Assembly (NCBI GenBank): GCA_017745295.1
Contig: JAGHZR010000010.1
Coordinates: forward strand, 95,929 to 159,928
Direction: 5' to 3'
DNA: 64,000 bases
Source: Novosphingobium sp.
GTDB lineage: Bacteria > Pseudomonadota > Alphaproteobacteria > Sphingomonadales > Sphingomonadaceae
The position numbers and the translations under genes were made by a program. The notes under the pieces are model-generated. The model did not search any database, was not told the origin of the DNA, and saw only the letters and a program-made list of their open reading frames with translations. Of this stretch, positions 45,685-55,709 are shown one piece after another; within the stretch, counting starts at the first letter, position 1; every line of letters starts with the position of its first letter.

Positions 45685-46194
45685 TTAAAGACTGCGACCC
45701 ATTGGTATGTCGTCTTCGATCGCGCCGTTCGGGAGCTTTACCCGGCCGACCAACCGCCCCTCGGGTATGAATCCGAGGCGTTCATAAAGGCGCAGAGCAC
45801 CGGCGTTGCCGGACCGCGCCGTCAATTCTACCCGTGTTATTGCCGGAGAGATCGACGCCGCTGCGTTGAAGAATGCAGCAAACAAGGCCGAGCCAACGCC
45901 TTTTCCCTGCACGTCCGGGTGAACCGCGATGGTAAGGTCGCCCAGCACATGATTGAACTGGCGAGGCCCCAGGCGCGCCGCATGAATTTCGCCAACGAGA
46001 CTGTCATCCATGAACGCACCAAGAGACACTCCGGTCCGACATGCGCGCTCCATGAATGTTTCCACGTAGCCCATGGTGATCTCGTCGCGGGTTCGTGCCA
46101 ACCCCGACCCTTCGATCGATGCAGCCTCTCGATAAAGGGTGAAGACGACCGGCGCGTCTGCTGGTGTGAGTAGCCTGATGCCGTGGGTGACCAT
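45685..46194 (-). CDS. GNAT family N-acetyltransferase
   Basis: 169 aa cytoplasmic enzyme. Acetyl-CoA binding motif A is visible as VHPDVQGKGVGSALFAAFF (about 93-111), followed by VELTARSGNAGALRLYERLG and FIPEGRLVGRV. The pattern resembles RimI/phosphinothricin acetyltransferase-like proteins. It stands alone, convergent with the peroxidase and 190 nt from the next TBDR gene. Its substrate is unknown. Confidence 0.9.
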   Translation of the reverse strand: MVTHGIRLLTPADAPVVFTLYREAASIEGSGLARTRDEITMGYVETFMERACRTGVSLGAFMDDSLVGEIHAARLGPRQFNHVLGDLTIAVHPDVQGKGVGSALFAAFFNAAASISPAITRVELTARSGNAGALRLYERLGFIPEGRLVGRVKLPNGAIEDDIPMGRSL

Positions 46195-46382
46195 GACTCG
46201 ATTTAGCCCAGAGCCACCACGTTCGGCAACATTCCGCGAGGTGTTCCCGATGATCGATCACATTCGGGACGGAAGCGATCCGTGGCCCGGAAGCGTCTGG
46301 TCTTGAAGCGCGCGGTCCAGGCTCACGGCGGCGCAGGTTGGGACTGCGCCGCCGATCATCGCATCTAGCCCGAAAGCTCCGT

Positions 46383-48965
46383 TCAATAGGCTGCCGACAA
46401 TGTCAGGAACCACTGGCGCGGTGCGATGGGATAAGCCGAATAGCTGTTCGTGGCCGATCCGATCGAAAGCGTCGAGACACCCTTCTTGTCGGTGAGGTTG
46501 GTCACGTTGAGCGCAAGCTCCACCTTTTGAAGCGGCAACACACCCTCCGGCACCCGACCGGCAACGCGCAGGGAGGTCAGGAAGTAGGAGGATACGCTGG
46601 CATCGTTGGTGAATGTTGCAAACCGGCGGCCGACGTAATCGCCGATCGCTTGTACTTCGATCGGACCCACGTTCAGCGTCGCCACCGTCTTGTTCATCCA
46701 CTTGGGCGTACCGGGCAACTGCTTGCCGCACGTCGGTACGATGCCGCCGGTGACAACGTAGCCGCCAATGCAGGTATCCGTGGCCGCGCCGATGCCCAGT
46801 GCCGTGGACGTGTAGTCGTTCTGGTATTTGGAGAGATTATAGGAGACGGCGTTATAGAGCGAGAATATCCGCCCGACCTTGAAGGTGATCGCGGCATCGA
46901 CGCCATTCGTCTTGACGTCGCCGACATTCACCAGCGTCGACGTACCGCCGGTGATCCCGCTTCCCGCGATGCCGCCCGGATTGGTCGGGATCGCAAGCAG
47001 TCGGTTGCTGAAATCGACGTGGTAGTAGTTGATCTGGGCCTGGATCGCCAGGCCATTGCCAAACGTGCGGTTCGTGCGCAGGCCCGCCTCGTACGTCCAG
47101 CTCGTCTCGGGTTTGCCCTCATCGGCGAAGGCGTCGAACGCAGCCTGGCTGCCAGTGAACCAGGGGCCGCCGCCGCCCGCGAGATAGGCCTGATATTGCC
47201 GCAGGTTTTTCTGGACGTTGAAGTAGACCTGCTCGTGCCCGTTGAAGTCATAGGTCGCACCGAACGCAGGCAGGAACCAGTTCCTGGTGTTGATCTTGCC
47301 TTGGGGAAGCGCCGTCGTACCGCCCAGCGAGCCGACACGCGGCTGTACCGGGAACCACCCATTCGCCCACTGGGCGCTGGTCTTGACGCCGCCCTGGACG
47401 AGCAACTGGTCGGTTACCTGCCAGGTGTCCTGGATGTGAAGCTGCAGCTGCTTGATCCGCGCTTCGCCCTGATACTGCGTGAACAGGGGCTCCATCACGT
47501 CACGGGGGCGGACGTAAGGGGTGCTCAGCGAAGGATCGGAAACCGGCACGGCATACCAGCGGCGCCATTGCGTGGTGCTGTTGTGTTCGAACCAGCCGCC
47601 GAATTCGATCTTGTGGTTGCCCAGTTCGACGTGCGCCGCCGATATCACGCCGACGCGATCGATGCGGTATTCGGTGGTGCGGGTCATCATTCCCGAACCG
47701 CCGGTCGCCGCCACCAGCGCGGCGCCGGAAGCGGCGGCCTGAGCCGCGGTCAGCGCCGTACAGGCGGACGGGCGGATCCCGTTGCCATTGGCGCCGAAGC
47801 GGCAATTGGCGGGCAGGGTCGCATAGTTGGGATCGAGATAGGCCTGCGCCGTGGTGATCGACTGGCCGAGCGGTCCGGCGACGACGCCGGCACCGTCGTT
47901 ATGATGGTAGTAGCCCGTGGTCGACCAGGTGATCTTGTCGCTCAGGCGGGAATCGTAGCGTGCGTAACCGAGATAGTCGGTGCGCTGTGCGTCCGAGTAG
48001 TAATTGCGATAGTTGCTGCCTTCCGCTGCCGGCGTGTTGCCCAGCGGTGTCAGGTAGTTCGTGCGGTAACCGTCAAAGTCCGGATAGAAAAAGGGCTTGG
48101 TATAAGGCGTGAAGAGCTGGGCAGGCGTGGCCGTGCCGCCTGCGGAGGGCTTGTAGAAGACAGTCGCATCCTCGTTCGGCTGCGTCATGTCGTTGTAGTC
48201 GAAATAGAGCGTCAGCTTGCCGGCGTCGCCGTCATGCACGAACTTTGCGTTGGCCTGCCATCCCTTCTGGATACCGTTGAAATCCCAGGCGCGCGCTCTC
48301 TGTCGTACGCCCGAGATATAGGCCGAGTTGCCGCCGCCGATGTCACCGCTGTCGATGCGCAGATATGTGCGCGATGTGCTGTAGCTGCCGACGGTCTGGG
48401 CCGCGCGGACGCCGAACTCTTTCTGCGGGTCGGACGAGAAGGTCTCTACCGTACCGCCAAGGTTGCTGTTCGAGGGCGTTGCGAGGTCACCGGCGCCGGT
48501 GGCCACGACCACGCGGCCCACGTTCTCCGAAATGACGGCGCGCTGGGGGGAAAGGCCGTTGTAGTTGCCGTAACTCTGATCGCCCAGCGGTATGCCGTCC
48601 ATGGTGTAGCCGAGCTGGTTGCTGGCAAACCCGTGGATGAACATCTGTGCGTTCTGTTCGTTGTTCCCCCAGGGATCGGCCGTGATGTAGAGGACGCCGG
48701 GCAGGGTCTGGATAGCCTTCAGGGGGGAAACGCCGGGCAGGATTTTCTGGATCTCGACATCGGAGAGCGCCGTCGCCGAGCGGGTCGTCTTGGCGCCGGT
48801 GACGATGATCGAGTTGTTGCCGTCGGCGGCATCGGCGTCGACGGAAGCGGCTTCGTCCGCAGCCGCCTCGCCGGCCATCGCTTGCGTCGCCGAACACAGA
48901 GTAAGCGCGGTGCCAGCGAGCATAGCCCAGCGCGCGGCTTTGGCCGCCGATCGAATTGCCGTCAT
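46383..48965 (-). CDS. TonB-dependent receptor (stand-alone)
   Basis: 860 aa. The ATG at 48965, with AGGG about 10-14 nt upstream, gives a signal peptide ending ATQAMAGEA; a longer reading begins 16 codons earlier without a signal. The TonB-box region SIIVTGAKTTRS leads to a plug with LGYTMDGIPLGDQSYGNYNG and a barrel ending LSAAY. The receptor lacks an STN domain, so it is not predicted to signal. The barrel contains cysteines in loops (RFGANGNGIRPSACTA; DTCIGGYVV...TCGK). It is divergent from the third sigma factor gene across a 457-bp AT-rich gap and may share regulation with it. Confidence 0.92.
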   Translation of the reverse strand: MTAIRSAAKAARWAMLAGTALTLCSATQAMAGEAAADEAASVDADAADGNNSIIVTGAKTTRSATALSDVEIQKILPGVSPLKAIQTLPGVLYITADPWGNNEQNAQMFIHGFASNQLGYTMDGIPLGDQSYGNYNGLSPQRAVISENVGRVVVATGAGDLATPSNSNLGGTVETFSSDPQKEFGVRAAQTVGSYSTSRTYLRIDSGDIGGGNSAYISGVRQRARAWDFNGIQKGWQANAKFVHDGDAGKLTLYFDYNDMTQPNEDATVFYKPSAGGTATPAQLFTPYTKPFFYPDFDGYRTNYLTPLGNTPAAEGSNYRNYYSDAQRTDYLGYARYDSRLSDKITWSTTGYYHHNDGAGVVAGPLGQSITTAQAYLDPNYATLPANCRFGANGNGIRPSACTALTAAQAAASGAALVAATGGSGMMTRTTEYRIDRVGVISAAHVELGNHKIEFGGWFEHNSTTQWRRWYAVPVSDPSLSTPYVRPRDVMEPLFTQYQGEARIKQLQLHIQDTWQVTDQLLVQGGVKTSAQWANGWFPVQPRVGSLGGTTALPQGKINTRNWFLPAFGATYDFNGHEQVYFNVQKNLRQYQAYLAGGGGPWFTGSQAAFDAFADEGKPETSWTYEAGLRTNRTFGNGLAIQAQINYYHVDFSNRLLAIPTNPGGIAGSGITGGTSTLVNVGDVKTNGVDAAITFKVGRIFSLYNAVSYNLSKYQNDYTSTALGIGAATDTCIGGYVVTGGIVPTCGKQLPGTPKWMNKTVATLNVGPIEVQAIGDYVGRRFATFTNDASVSSYFLTSLRVAGRVPEGVLPLQKVELALNVTNLTDKKGVSTLSIGSATNSYSAYPIAPRQWFLTLSAAY

Positions 48966-49422
48966 GCGATTGTTTTCCCTAAACCTTGCCAGCGGTAGCG
49001 CACCGCGCGGCACGGTCGGTAGCCAAGCACTGTGGCGGTTTGACTTAACTTTGATTGCAGTTTGATTTCACACGCAAAAGTAGCGCAAGATTGCATTGCG
49101 TGAAAATAAGTCCAAGATAATTTGTAGAACTTATTGATTGTTAAAGGTGTCTGCAGGTTTAATTTTGAATTATGCGGCTCCATGCGCTTTAATTCTTCTC
49201 GGATAAGATTCTACAGCGTAAAAGTAATCGCCATTTTTACGGACCTAATGGATTGGCAAGCTGCCGGTTCGTCCCGGCGGTCGCAGCTTTCGAATTCATG
49301 ACGATGCGATCCGGAACACCATCGTTGATCCTAAGGGCGAGGCCGCATGGCCCGCGTGGCGGCGTTGGATCGTCAGGGGCCGAACCTGGATGTGTCATCA
49401 AACCGCATTTTCGCTTTTCTAA
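48966..49422. promoter_or_regulatory. AT-rich divergent intergenic region
   Basis: About 450 bp without a credible gene. The block 49030-49240 is far more AT-rich than its surroundings (for example TTAATTTTGAATTATG), and probably carries promoters for the leftward TBDR and the rightward sigma factor. TTGATTGCAGTTTGATTTCA and ATTGCATTGCGTGAAAATAA contain imperfect inverted AT-rich elements that could be Fur-like sites, but none is clear enough to assign. Confidence 0.4.
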
Positions 49423-49932
49423 ATGGCCCCGATGGGGTTCTCGAATGCATCGAAGTACGCTCCGGGCTCGGCCTTCAGTTGGGCGCGATTGCGGGATCAG
49501 GTTGCACGCATGACGCGGCGTGACGATGCCGAGGATTTGCTGCACGATGCATGGGTCAACGTCACCGCCAGTTCGACCCTTGCGCGGAATGCCGACGCGC
49601 TGTTGGCTCGTGCCGCGACCAATCGCGGCATCGATGCCCATCGTCGTGAGCGACGGGCCGGGGAAACTCTCGTCTGGGATGCGGATGTGGCTGCCGTCGC
49701 GGATGACCATCCCCTGCAGGACGAAGTGCTTATCGCGCGCGAGCGGCTCGACCGCCTGCGCGTGGGCATCGACGCGCTAAGCCTGCGAACGCGGCAGATT
49801 TTCTTGATGTATCGGCTGGACGGCCGTAAATATCGCGAGATCGCCGAGGAACTCGGCATCAGCCAGAGCGCCGTTGAAAAGCACATTGCCAAGGCGATGG
49901 CGCATCTGGCCGAGTGGATGGAGAAATGGTGA
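49423..49932 (+). CDS. ECF sigma factor (module 3)
   Basis: 169 aa. Region 2 (LRDQVARMTRRDDAEDLLHD, then AWVNVTASS) and region 4 (RTRQIFLMYRLDGRKYREIA, then EELGISQSAVEKHIAKAM) are both present. The start may be the ATG at 49423 or the ATG at 49432; neither has a convincing ribosome site. FecR follows after 1-2 nt. It is expected to transcribe the TBDR of this module when released. Confidence 0.9.
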   Translation: MAPMGFSNASKYAPGSAFSWARLRDQVARMTRRDDAEDLLHDAWVNVTASSTLARNADALLARAATNRGIDAHRRERRAGETLVWDADVAAVADDHPLQDEVLIARERLDRLRVGIDALSLRTRQIFLMYRLDGRKYREIAEELGISQSAVEKHIAKAMAHLAEWMEKW

Positions 49933-49933
49933 C

Positions 49934-50863
49934 GTGATCTTCCGCAGCAAGCCGGAGAATATGAACCGGCAGGCGGCGGACTGGCTGGCTCGACTGCACG
50001 CGGATGACCGATCCTCCCAGGATGAGGCGGCATTCCATGCGTGGCTGAAGGCCGATCCGTCACACGCCCGCGCGTTCGAGAATGCGTCCACGATCTGGGA
50101 CGCCGTCGGCGGTCTTCGCGACGATCCGCGGCCTGCCGTCCCGCGGCAGCCGGAGCGCGTGTCCCGGCGCGCGGTGATCGCGGGCGGGGCCGGTCTGATC
50201 CTGACGTGCGGGCTGGGGCTCGGCTGGCAGCAAGCCCGCGCGGGGGTGTTCGAGACCGGCGTCGGCGAACAGCGCCGCTTCGTGCTGGACGACAACACGC
50301 GCATCATGCTCGATACGAACACCCGCGTGCGCTTCACGGCGAGTTCCTCGCGGCGCCTGCTGACGCTGGCATCGGGCCGCGTCGATGTCGAGATCGCCAG
50401 GGATCTGCGGCCCTTCGTCATCGAAGCGGGCGGCAGGAGCGTGGTCTCGCAAGCGGGCAGGCTGGACTTGCGACGGGACGACGATGTCGTGCTCATCACC
50501 GCAGTCCAGGGCAGCGCGCAGGTGCAGTCGGCCGATGCCGGTGTCGAGCTTGCGGCGGGACACCGCATTGCCATGGCGCCGGGCCGGCGGGACAGGCTCG
50601 ACCGGCCGGAGATCGACGACCTGCTGGCATGGCAGAGCGGGCGGCTGGCATTCCGCGATGAAACCGTGGCGCAGGCGGTGGCGGAAATGAACCGCTACAG
50701 CAGTCGCAAACTGGTTGTCGCAGATCCTCGCGCGGCAGGCCTGCACCTGAGCGGAGTCTACCGCGTCGGCGATCCCGAGGCGTTCGCGCGCTCGCTGGCG
50801 ATCCTTCTGCCCGTCGAGATCGCGGTAGAGCCGGACCTGATCCGCATTGCGGCCGCCCGCTGA
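49934..50863 (+). CDS. FecR-type signal transducer (module 3)
   Basis: About 309 aa from the GTG at 49934; an ATG at 49961 with GGAG four bases upstream is also plausible. Cytoplasmic segment MNRQAADWLARLHADDRSSQ, a TM with a twin-arginine-like start (SRRAVIAGGAGLILTCGLGL, about 75-95) and a periplasmic FecR domain (EQRRFVLDDNTRIMLDTNTR, then LASGRVDVEIARDLRPFVI). The C-terminal lobe (LVVADPRAAGLHLSGVYRVG) is STN-like. The twin-arginine TM start occurs in many FecR proteins. Confidence 0.9.
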   Translation: MIFRSKPENMNRQAADWLARLHADDRSSQDEAAFHAWLKADPSHARAFENASTIWDAVGGLRDDPRPAVPRQPERVSRRAVIAGGAGLILTCGLGLGWQQARAGVFETGVGEQRRFVLDDNTRIMLDTNTRVRFTASSSRRLLTLASGRVDVEIARDLRPFVIEAGGRSVVSQAGRLDLRRDDDVVLITAVQGSAQVQSADAGVELAAGHRIAMAPGRRDRLDRPEIDDLLAWQSGRLAFRDETVAQAVAEMNRYSSRKLVVADPRAAGLHLSGVYRVGDPEAFARSLAILLPVEIAVEPDLIRIAAAR

Positions 50864-50995
50864 ATCTGGCCGTTAAATCTTGCCGCTGAATCCGGCTGCT
50901 GAATTTTATTTGCGACCGGGGGTGAGGAAAAGCCCGTCCAGAACGACGACGCAGTAAGGGACGCTCACGATGGGCGTCCGGACGGGGTATCGGAC

Positions 50996-53900
50996 ATGAC
51001 TTCTTTCAAACGGCAGCTTTGCCGGTCGGTGGCGCTTGCGCTGGTTCTTTCAGGCACGTCCCTGGCAACTTCTGCACAGGCTCAGTCGCGACCGGTACGC
51101 GTCGCCATTGCCGCGCAGCCGATGGACCGGGCGCTGGAGCAGCTGGCGCGCCAGAGCGGGCAGGACATCCTGTTCACGCGCGATGCCGTGGCGCGGCTCA
51201 GCGCACCGGCGGTTTCCGGCGAGTTCGATGCGGAAACGGCCGTGCTCCGTCTGATCGCGGGCACCTCGCTGACGGTCGTGCGGGATCGCTCGGGCACGCT
51301 CATTGTCCGCCCTCTGGCGGCGGCGGCCGCGCAAACGCCCGAAATCGCGAACGGCGAGCCGGCCCGGGCCAGTGAAATCGTCGTGACCGCGCCGTTTTCG
51401 GACGGTGTCGAGCGCTCGCTGGGCGTGAAGCGCAATGCGGACTCGATCGCCGATGCGGTCGTCGCCGCCGATATCGGCAAGCTCCCGGCATTCAACGTGG
51501 CCGAAGCGCTGCAGCGCGTGCCCGGCGTCACCATCGTGCGCGAAGCCGGCGAAGGCCAGTTCATCAGCGTGCGCGGTCTGGGGCCGAACTTCCAGGCGGT
51601 GACGTTCGACGGCATGCCGCTCGCCTACAATGAGAACATCCGCAATTCCGGCCAGTCCGGTCGGCAGTTTCGCCTTCAGGTATTGCCCGCCACGCTGATC
51701 GACAGCGTCGTCGTCACCAAGTCGCCCACGGCCGACCTGGTCGAGAGCGGCATCGGTTCGACCGTCGATATCCGTCTCATCAAGCCGCTCGACCGCCCAT
51801 CCTTCGTCGCCGCCAATGCCTATGCGGGCTATGAGGAACGCACCGACACGGTCAATCCGAACGGCACGATCTCTGCCGGCTGGCGCAATGAGGACAAGAC
51901 TTTCGGCGTGCTGGCGGGCTTGTCCTATTCGCGCCGCAAGGTTCAGTTCGACCGCCTGCGCATGGGTTGGCAGGATGTCGAAGTGGCAGGTCTCGGAACG
52001 CTGCGGGCCCCCGGCGATGCGCAGCCCTATCTGGAGACCGAGGATCGCGAACGCATCAGCGCCGTCGTCGGCCTGCAGTGGCGCCCGTCCTCGAATTTCG
52101 AGATCGATGTCGACGGCCTGTTCTCGCAGTTCAACAACGAGACGACCGAACGCCGCCTGACGTATTATATCCCGAGCCAGCTTTCGCGGCTCGACCTCTC
52201 CACGGCAGTGGTCGAGGATGGCAAGCTTGTCGCGGGCACGATCCGCGGCGCGCGGGTGCGCAACTACAGCGAATACATGGACCAGTCGCACCAGAACCTC
52301 CAGCTCAACACCACGATCAAGCTGGACCTCGGCGACTGGCACATCGAACCGCGCGTCAGCTATGCCCGCGCCAGCAGCGACCTCGACACGCCGATCCAGC
52401 GCGTGCAGTACCGCACGGCAAACGGACGGGGCGGCAATCTCACGTTCGATTTCAGCGGCGATGTCCTGAACAAGGGCCGGGTCACCTCGCTCTATACCGA
52501 TCTCGACCTGACCGATCCCTCGCTCATGCCGTTCGAGAGTTTCGCCGTCCGCCCGATCAATTCGATCGACGAGGACAAGAGCTTCATCCTCAACGTCTCG
52601 CGCGAGATGAACGTCGACATGGGTGGTTTCCGCTTTTCGAAACTGCGGTTCGGCGGGCAACTTTCGGATCGGTATCGCGATTACCAGCGCCGCGACCGCA
52701 ACAACGCGACACTGCGCGACGGTTTCACGCGCACCGGCGCATTCCTCCAGTATCCGGTGCCGGGCAACGCTTTCGACCAGTCGATCGGGAACCGGCAGCC
52801 CTGGACCAATGTGGACTGGTCGCTGTTCAACCAGGCTTATACGCTGGGCAGCGAGTATGACGGTGTCAGCCCGAATGCATCGGACCTTGAGCCGACGGCT
52901 GCCGACCTGCAGAACTCCTACCGCATCGGCGAGAAGATACAGGCCCTCTACGGCCGCATCGATTTCGAATCCGACGTGGGCGACGTGCCGGTCTCCGGCA
53001 ACTTCGGCCTGCGTTACGTTCGCACGAAAACCGACGTGCGGGGCACCACCATCGCCCCCGTTTCCGACGGGGCTGGAGGCGTATCCACCGAAGTCCTGCC
53101 CGCGACCACGCGCGCCACTTATGCCGAATTCCTGCCCAGCGCCAACGCGATGTTCAAGTTCTCGGACAACGTGCAACTGCGTCTGGGCGTGGCGCGCACG
53201 ATGACGCGCCCGTCGCTCTCCGAACTGCGCAATTCGATCAACACGAACAGCGTCACCGTGACGAGCATCTACAATCAGGGCGCGGCGGCGCTGGATGATC
53301 CGACGCTCAACCTGCAGGCATCGGGCGGAAATCCCAACTTGCGTCCCTATACCTCGTGGAACTTCGACGCTTCGTTCGAATGGTACTTCGACAAGTTCGG
53401 TGCGTTTACGGTGGCCGCTTTCCACAAGGACATCAGCAACTACATCGCATCCGACTTCGAAACGCGCACGCTGGCATTCGCCGTCAACGACGGTTCCACG
53501 CTGCCGGTCGACATTCTGGTCGCCACCCCGACCAACGTGGGCGATGCGGCGATCTCCGGCGTCGAGTTCGGCTACACCAACAAGCTGCCCTTCGGTCTCG
53601 GCGTCACCGCGACGGCGACGTTCGCAACTTCCAAGCTGGAGCTCAACACCACCGGCGTCGGCATCCAGTCGGCGGGCATTCAGGGCGTTTCCGACGTCAG
53701 CTACTCGATCACGCCCTTCTTCGAGGCGGGACCGTTCGAAATCAACGTCAGCTACACCTACCGCAGCAACTACATGACCGATTCCGGCGCCAACGTGACC
53801 TCGCTGCCCAGCCCCCAGGACGTCGTGGCCTATTATCAGAAAGGCTTCGGCATCGTCGATCTCGGGGCCAGCTACAAGCTCAGGCCGAACATCGAGATGT

Positions 53901-54022
53901 TCATGCAGGCCGTAAACGTCCTCGATGAGCGGCAGGTCTCGTTCGCGGGCAGCAAAAGCGAAGTCAGCGAGATCCACACGTTCGGGCGAACCGTGAATTT
54001 CGGCGTCCGCGCCAAGTTCTGA
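50996..54022 (+). CDS. TonB-dependent receptor with STN domain (module 3)
   Basis: 1008 aa, the longest receptor here. Signal peptide ends SAQAQ; STN domain about 35-110 (VAIAAQPMDRALEQLARQSG, then QDILFTRDAVARLSAP). The plug starts NADSIADAVVAADIGKLPAF and contains ISVRGLGPNFQAVTFDGMPL, a form typical of large sphingomonad/xanthomonad receptors for carbohydrates or aromatic compounds. The barrel ends GVRAKF. It signals through the FecR encoded 130 nt upstream. A secreted PHP-type hydrolase follows about 70 nt later in the same direction, probably acting on the imported ligand. Confidence 0.93.
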   Translation: MTSFKRQLCRSVALALVLSGTSLATSAQAQSRPVRVAIAAQPMDRALEQLARQSGQDILFTRDAVARLSAPAVSGEFDAETAVLRLIAGTSLTVVRDRSGTLIVRPLAAAAAQTPEIANGEPARASEIVVTAPFSDGVERSLGVKRNADSIADAVVAADIGKLPAFNVAEALQRVPGVTIVREAGEGQFISVRGLGPNFQAVTFDGMPLAYNENIRNSGQSGRQFRLQVLPATLIDSVVVTKSPTADLVESGIGSTVDIRLIKPLDRPSFVAANAYAGYEERTDTVNPNGTISAGWRNEDKTFGVLAGLSYSRRKVQFDRLRMGWQDVEVAGLGTLRAPGDAQPYLETEDRERISAVVGLQWRPSSNFEIDVDGLFSQFNNETTERRLTYYIPSQLSRLDLSTAVVEDGKLVAGTIRGARVRNYSEYMDQSHQNLQLNTTIKLDLGDWHIEPRVSYARASSDLDTPIQRVQYRTANGRGGNLTFDFSGDVLNKGRVTSLYTDLDLTDPSLMPFESFAVRPINSIDEDKSFILNVSREMNVDMGGFRFSKLRFGGQLSDRYRDYQRRDRNNATLRDGFTRTGAFLQYPVPGNAFDQSIGNRQPWTNVDWSLFNQAYTLGSEYDGVSPNASDLEPTAADLQNSYRIGEKIQALYGRIDFESDVGDVPVSGNFGLRYVRTKTDVRGTTIAPVSDGAGGVSTEVLPATTRATYAEFLPSANAMFKFSDNVQLRLGVARTMTRPSLSELRNSINTNSVTVTSIYNQGAAALDDPTLNLQASGGNPNLRPYTSWNFDASFEWYFDKFGAFTVAAFHKDISNYIASDFETRTLAFAVNDGSTLPVDILVATPTNVGDAAISGVEFGYTNKLPFGLGVTATATFATSKLELNTTGVGIQSAGIQGVSDVSYSITPFFEAGPFEINVSYTYRSNYMTDSGANVTSLPSPQDVVAYYQKGFGIVDLGASYKLRPNIEMFMQAVNVLDERQVSFAGSKSEVSEIHTFGRTVNFGVRAKF

Positions 54023-54093
54023 TCCCGTCACGCAATTGCCATGCGGGCACCTCGCCGAAGGTCGGTGCGGTGCCTGCATTGCCATGGAAGGCC

Positions 54094-55539
54094 ATGCAAC
54101 CGATGATGCGTTCAGGACGGCTTCTCGCCTCGGCGATCGCCCTTGTACAGGCCTTGCCGGCGTATGCTGAAGAGGCCGACCGACGGCGCTGGCTGGCGGG
54201 CGATCATCATGTACACAGCATCTACAGCGCCCGCTACGAAGCGGATCCCGAACATCCCGAGCGCCTGCCGGATCCCGTAATCGGCGGCGATTCGTCGCAT
54301 ACGATCCGGCAGAACGCGGAGATGGCGCGCCGCTTCGGACTGGACTGGATGGTGGCCACGGACCACGGAGGCCCCGGGCATTCTGCGCTCAACCACGACC
54401 GTGCCTGGCCGGACGTCGTGGCGGCACGCCGGGCGGTGCCGGACATCGTCCTGTTCTACGGCATGGAATTCGACGTTCCCGGCGGCGAGCATGCCAGTCT
54501 CATCCTGCCGACCGATCAGGCCGAGCGCGCCACCTTGTGTGACATCGAATCCCGCTTCGGCAAGCGCGAGGCGTTTCCTGCCGATCCTTCACGCAATACC
54601 AAAGCGAGGATGATCGAGGCGCTGCGATACATGGCCGCACTGCCGGTTCCGCCGGTCCTCATCGCCAACCATCCCTCCCGAACGGCGACCGGCTATGGCG
54701 AATGGGGCCAGCATACGCCTGCCGAGTATCAGGCGTGGCAGAAGGCTGCTCCGGGTGTCGTGGCCGGCATGGAAGGCGCGCCGGGGCATCAGGCCGCCAG
54801 GCCGGAGGCGGGCGAGGACAAGGCGCACGGCTCCCGCGGCCTCTATGGCGGCTTCCCGACCATGGGCGGTTTCGACCAGATGGTCGCCCGTCTGGGCGGC
54901 GCCTGGGACGCGCTTCTGGGCAAGGGGTTGCACTGGACGATTACGGCCAACTCGGATTCTCACGGCCACTGGCGCGAGGGGGGCGCGGACTTCTGGCCGG
55001 GGGAGTATTCCAAGACCTGGGTCTTCGCGGAAGCGAATGCCTCCGATATCCTCGACGGCTTGCGCAAGGGGCGCGTCTTCGTGACCACCGGCGATCTGGT
55101 GGAACGACTGGACGTGACCGCTGCTGTCGTCGGACCGGCACCGTCACGGGCGGCAGCCATGGGTGAAACGCTGGCGGTGCGCGGCGGTGATGAACTCGAC
55201 ATCACCATCCGCTTCCGTCCCGCGCGCGCCGCGAATGCCGGCGGGCAAGTTCCGAAGGTCGATCATATCGATCTGATCGCGGGCGGCGCGTCGGGCGTCG
55301 ATGCCGATGGTAACGGTAGTACCCGGATCGTCAGGCGCTTCAAGTCGCGCGATTTTCGGACCGATGGCGAAGATGTGCTTGTATCTCACCGGATCAAGGT
55401 TCCCAAGGGAACGACCTATCTGCGCGTCCGGGGCACGAATACGGAGCAGGGTGAACCCGAACCCGATATCGCCGGAGAGGATCCCTGGCGCGACTTGTGG
55501 TTCTATTCCAATCCGGTCTACCTCTCGGATACCTGGTGA
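54094..55539 (+). CDS. Secreted CehA/McbA-like PHP-domain metallohydrolase
   Basis: About 481 aa from the ATG at 54094 (ATGs at 54103 and 54106 are alternatives; a GTG at 54070 extends it by 8 aa). A signal peptide ends ALPAYAEE. The PHP-type metal motif GDHHVHSIYS follows, then ATDHGGPGH, YGMEFDVPGGEHASLI, LIANHPSRT and ANSDSHGHWREGG, giving the histidine/aspartate set for two or three metals. The CehA/McbA family hydrolyses esters, carbamates or phosphoesters. The C-terminal ~130 aa is a beta-rich domain. It probably processes the ligand of the adjacent STN-type receptor in the periplasm or at the cell surface. Confidence 0.87.
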   Translation: MQPMMRSGRLLASAIALVQALPAYAEEADRRRWLAGDHHVHSIYSARYEADPEHPERLPDPVIGGDSSHTIRQNAEMARRFGLDWMVATDHGGPGHSALNHDRAWPDVVAARRAVPDIVLFYGMEFDVPGGEHASLILPTDQAERATLCDIESRFGKREAFPADPSRNTKARMIEALRYMAALPVPPVLIANHPSRTATGYGEWGQHTPAEYQAWQKAAPGVVAGMEGAPGHQAARPEAGEDKAHGSRGLYGGFPTMGGFDQMVARLGGAWDALLGKGLHWTITANSDSHGHWREGGADFWPGEYSKTWVFAEANASDILDGLRKGRVFVTTGDLVERLDVTAAVVGPAPSRAAAMGETLAVRGGDELDITIRFRPARAANAGGQVPKVDHIDLIAGGASGVDADGNGSTRIVRRFKSRDFRTDGEDVLVSHRIKVPKGTTYLRVRGTNTEQGEPEPDIAGEDPWRDLWFYSNPVYLSDTW

Positions 55540-55709
55540 CGGGGCGGCGTTTCGACCAGACTCGCCTGGTCGCCGATCTGTATCCGCTGCCGGGAGCCGG
55601 CATCGACCCGGCGGCCCGCCCGAGCAACAGGCAATGATCGGTGCGGCCGCGCGCCGCATTCCCGGCCATCAACCACCCTCCCGGATGTCCTGGAAGCAGC
55701 CGTTTCGCC

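Noticed and set aside
51050..54085. A 1011-residue minus-strand open frame opposite the module 3 TBDR
   Set aside because: Its composition (Asp/Arg/Val/Gly-rich without motifs) is typical of a codon-bias shadow; the plus strand encodes a complete TBDR with signal peptide, STN, plug and barrel.
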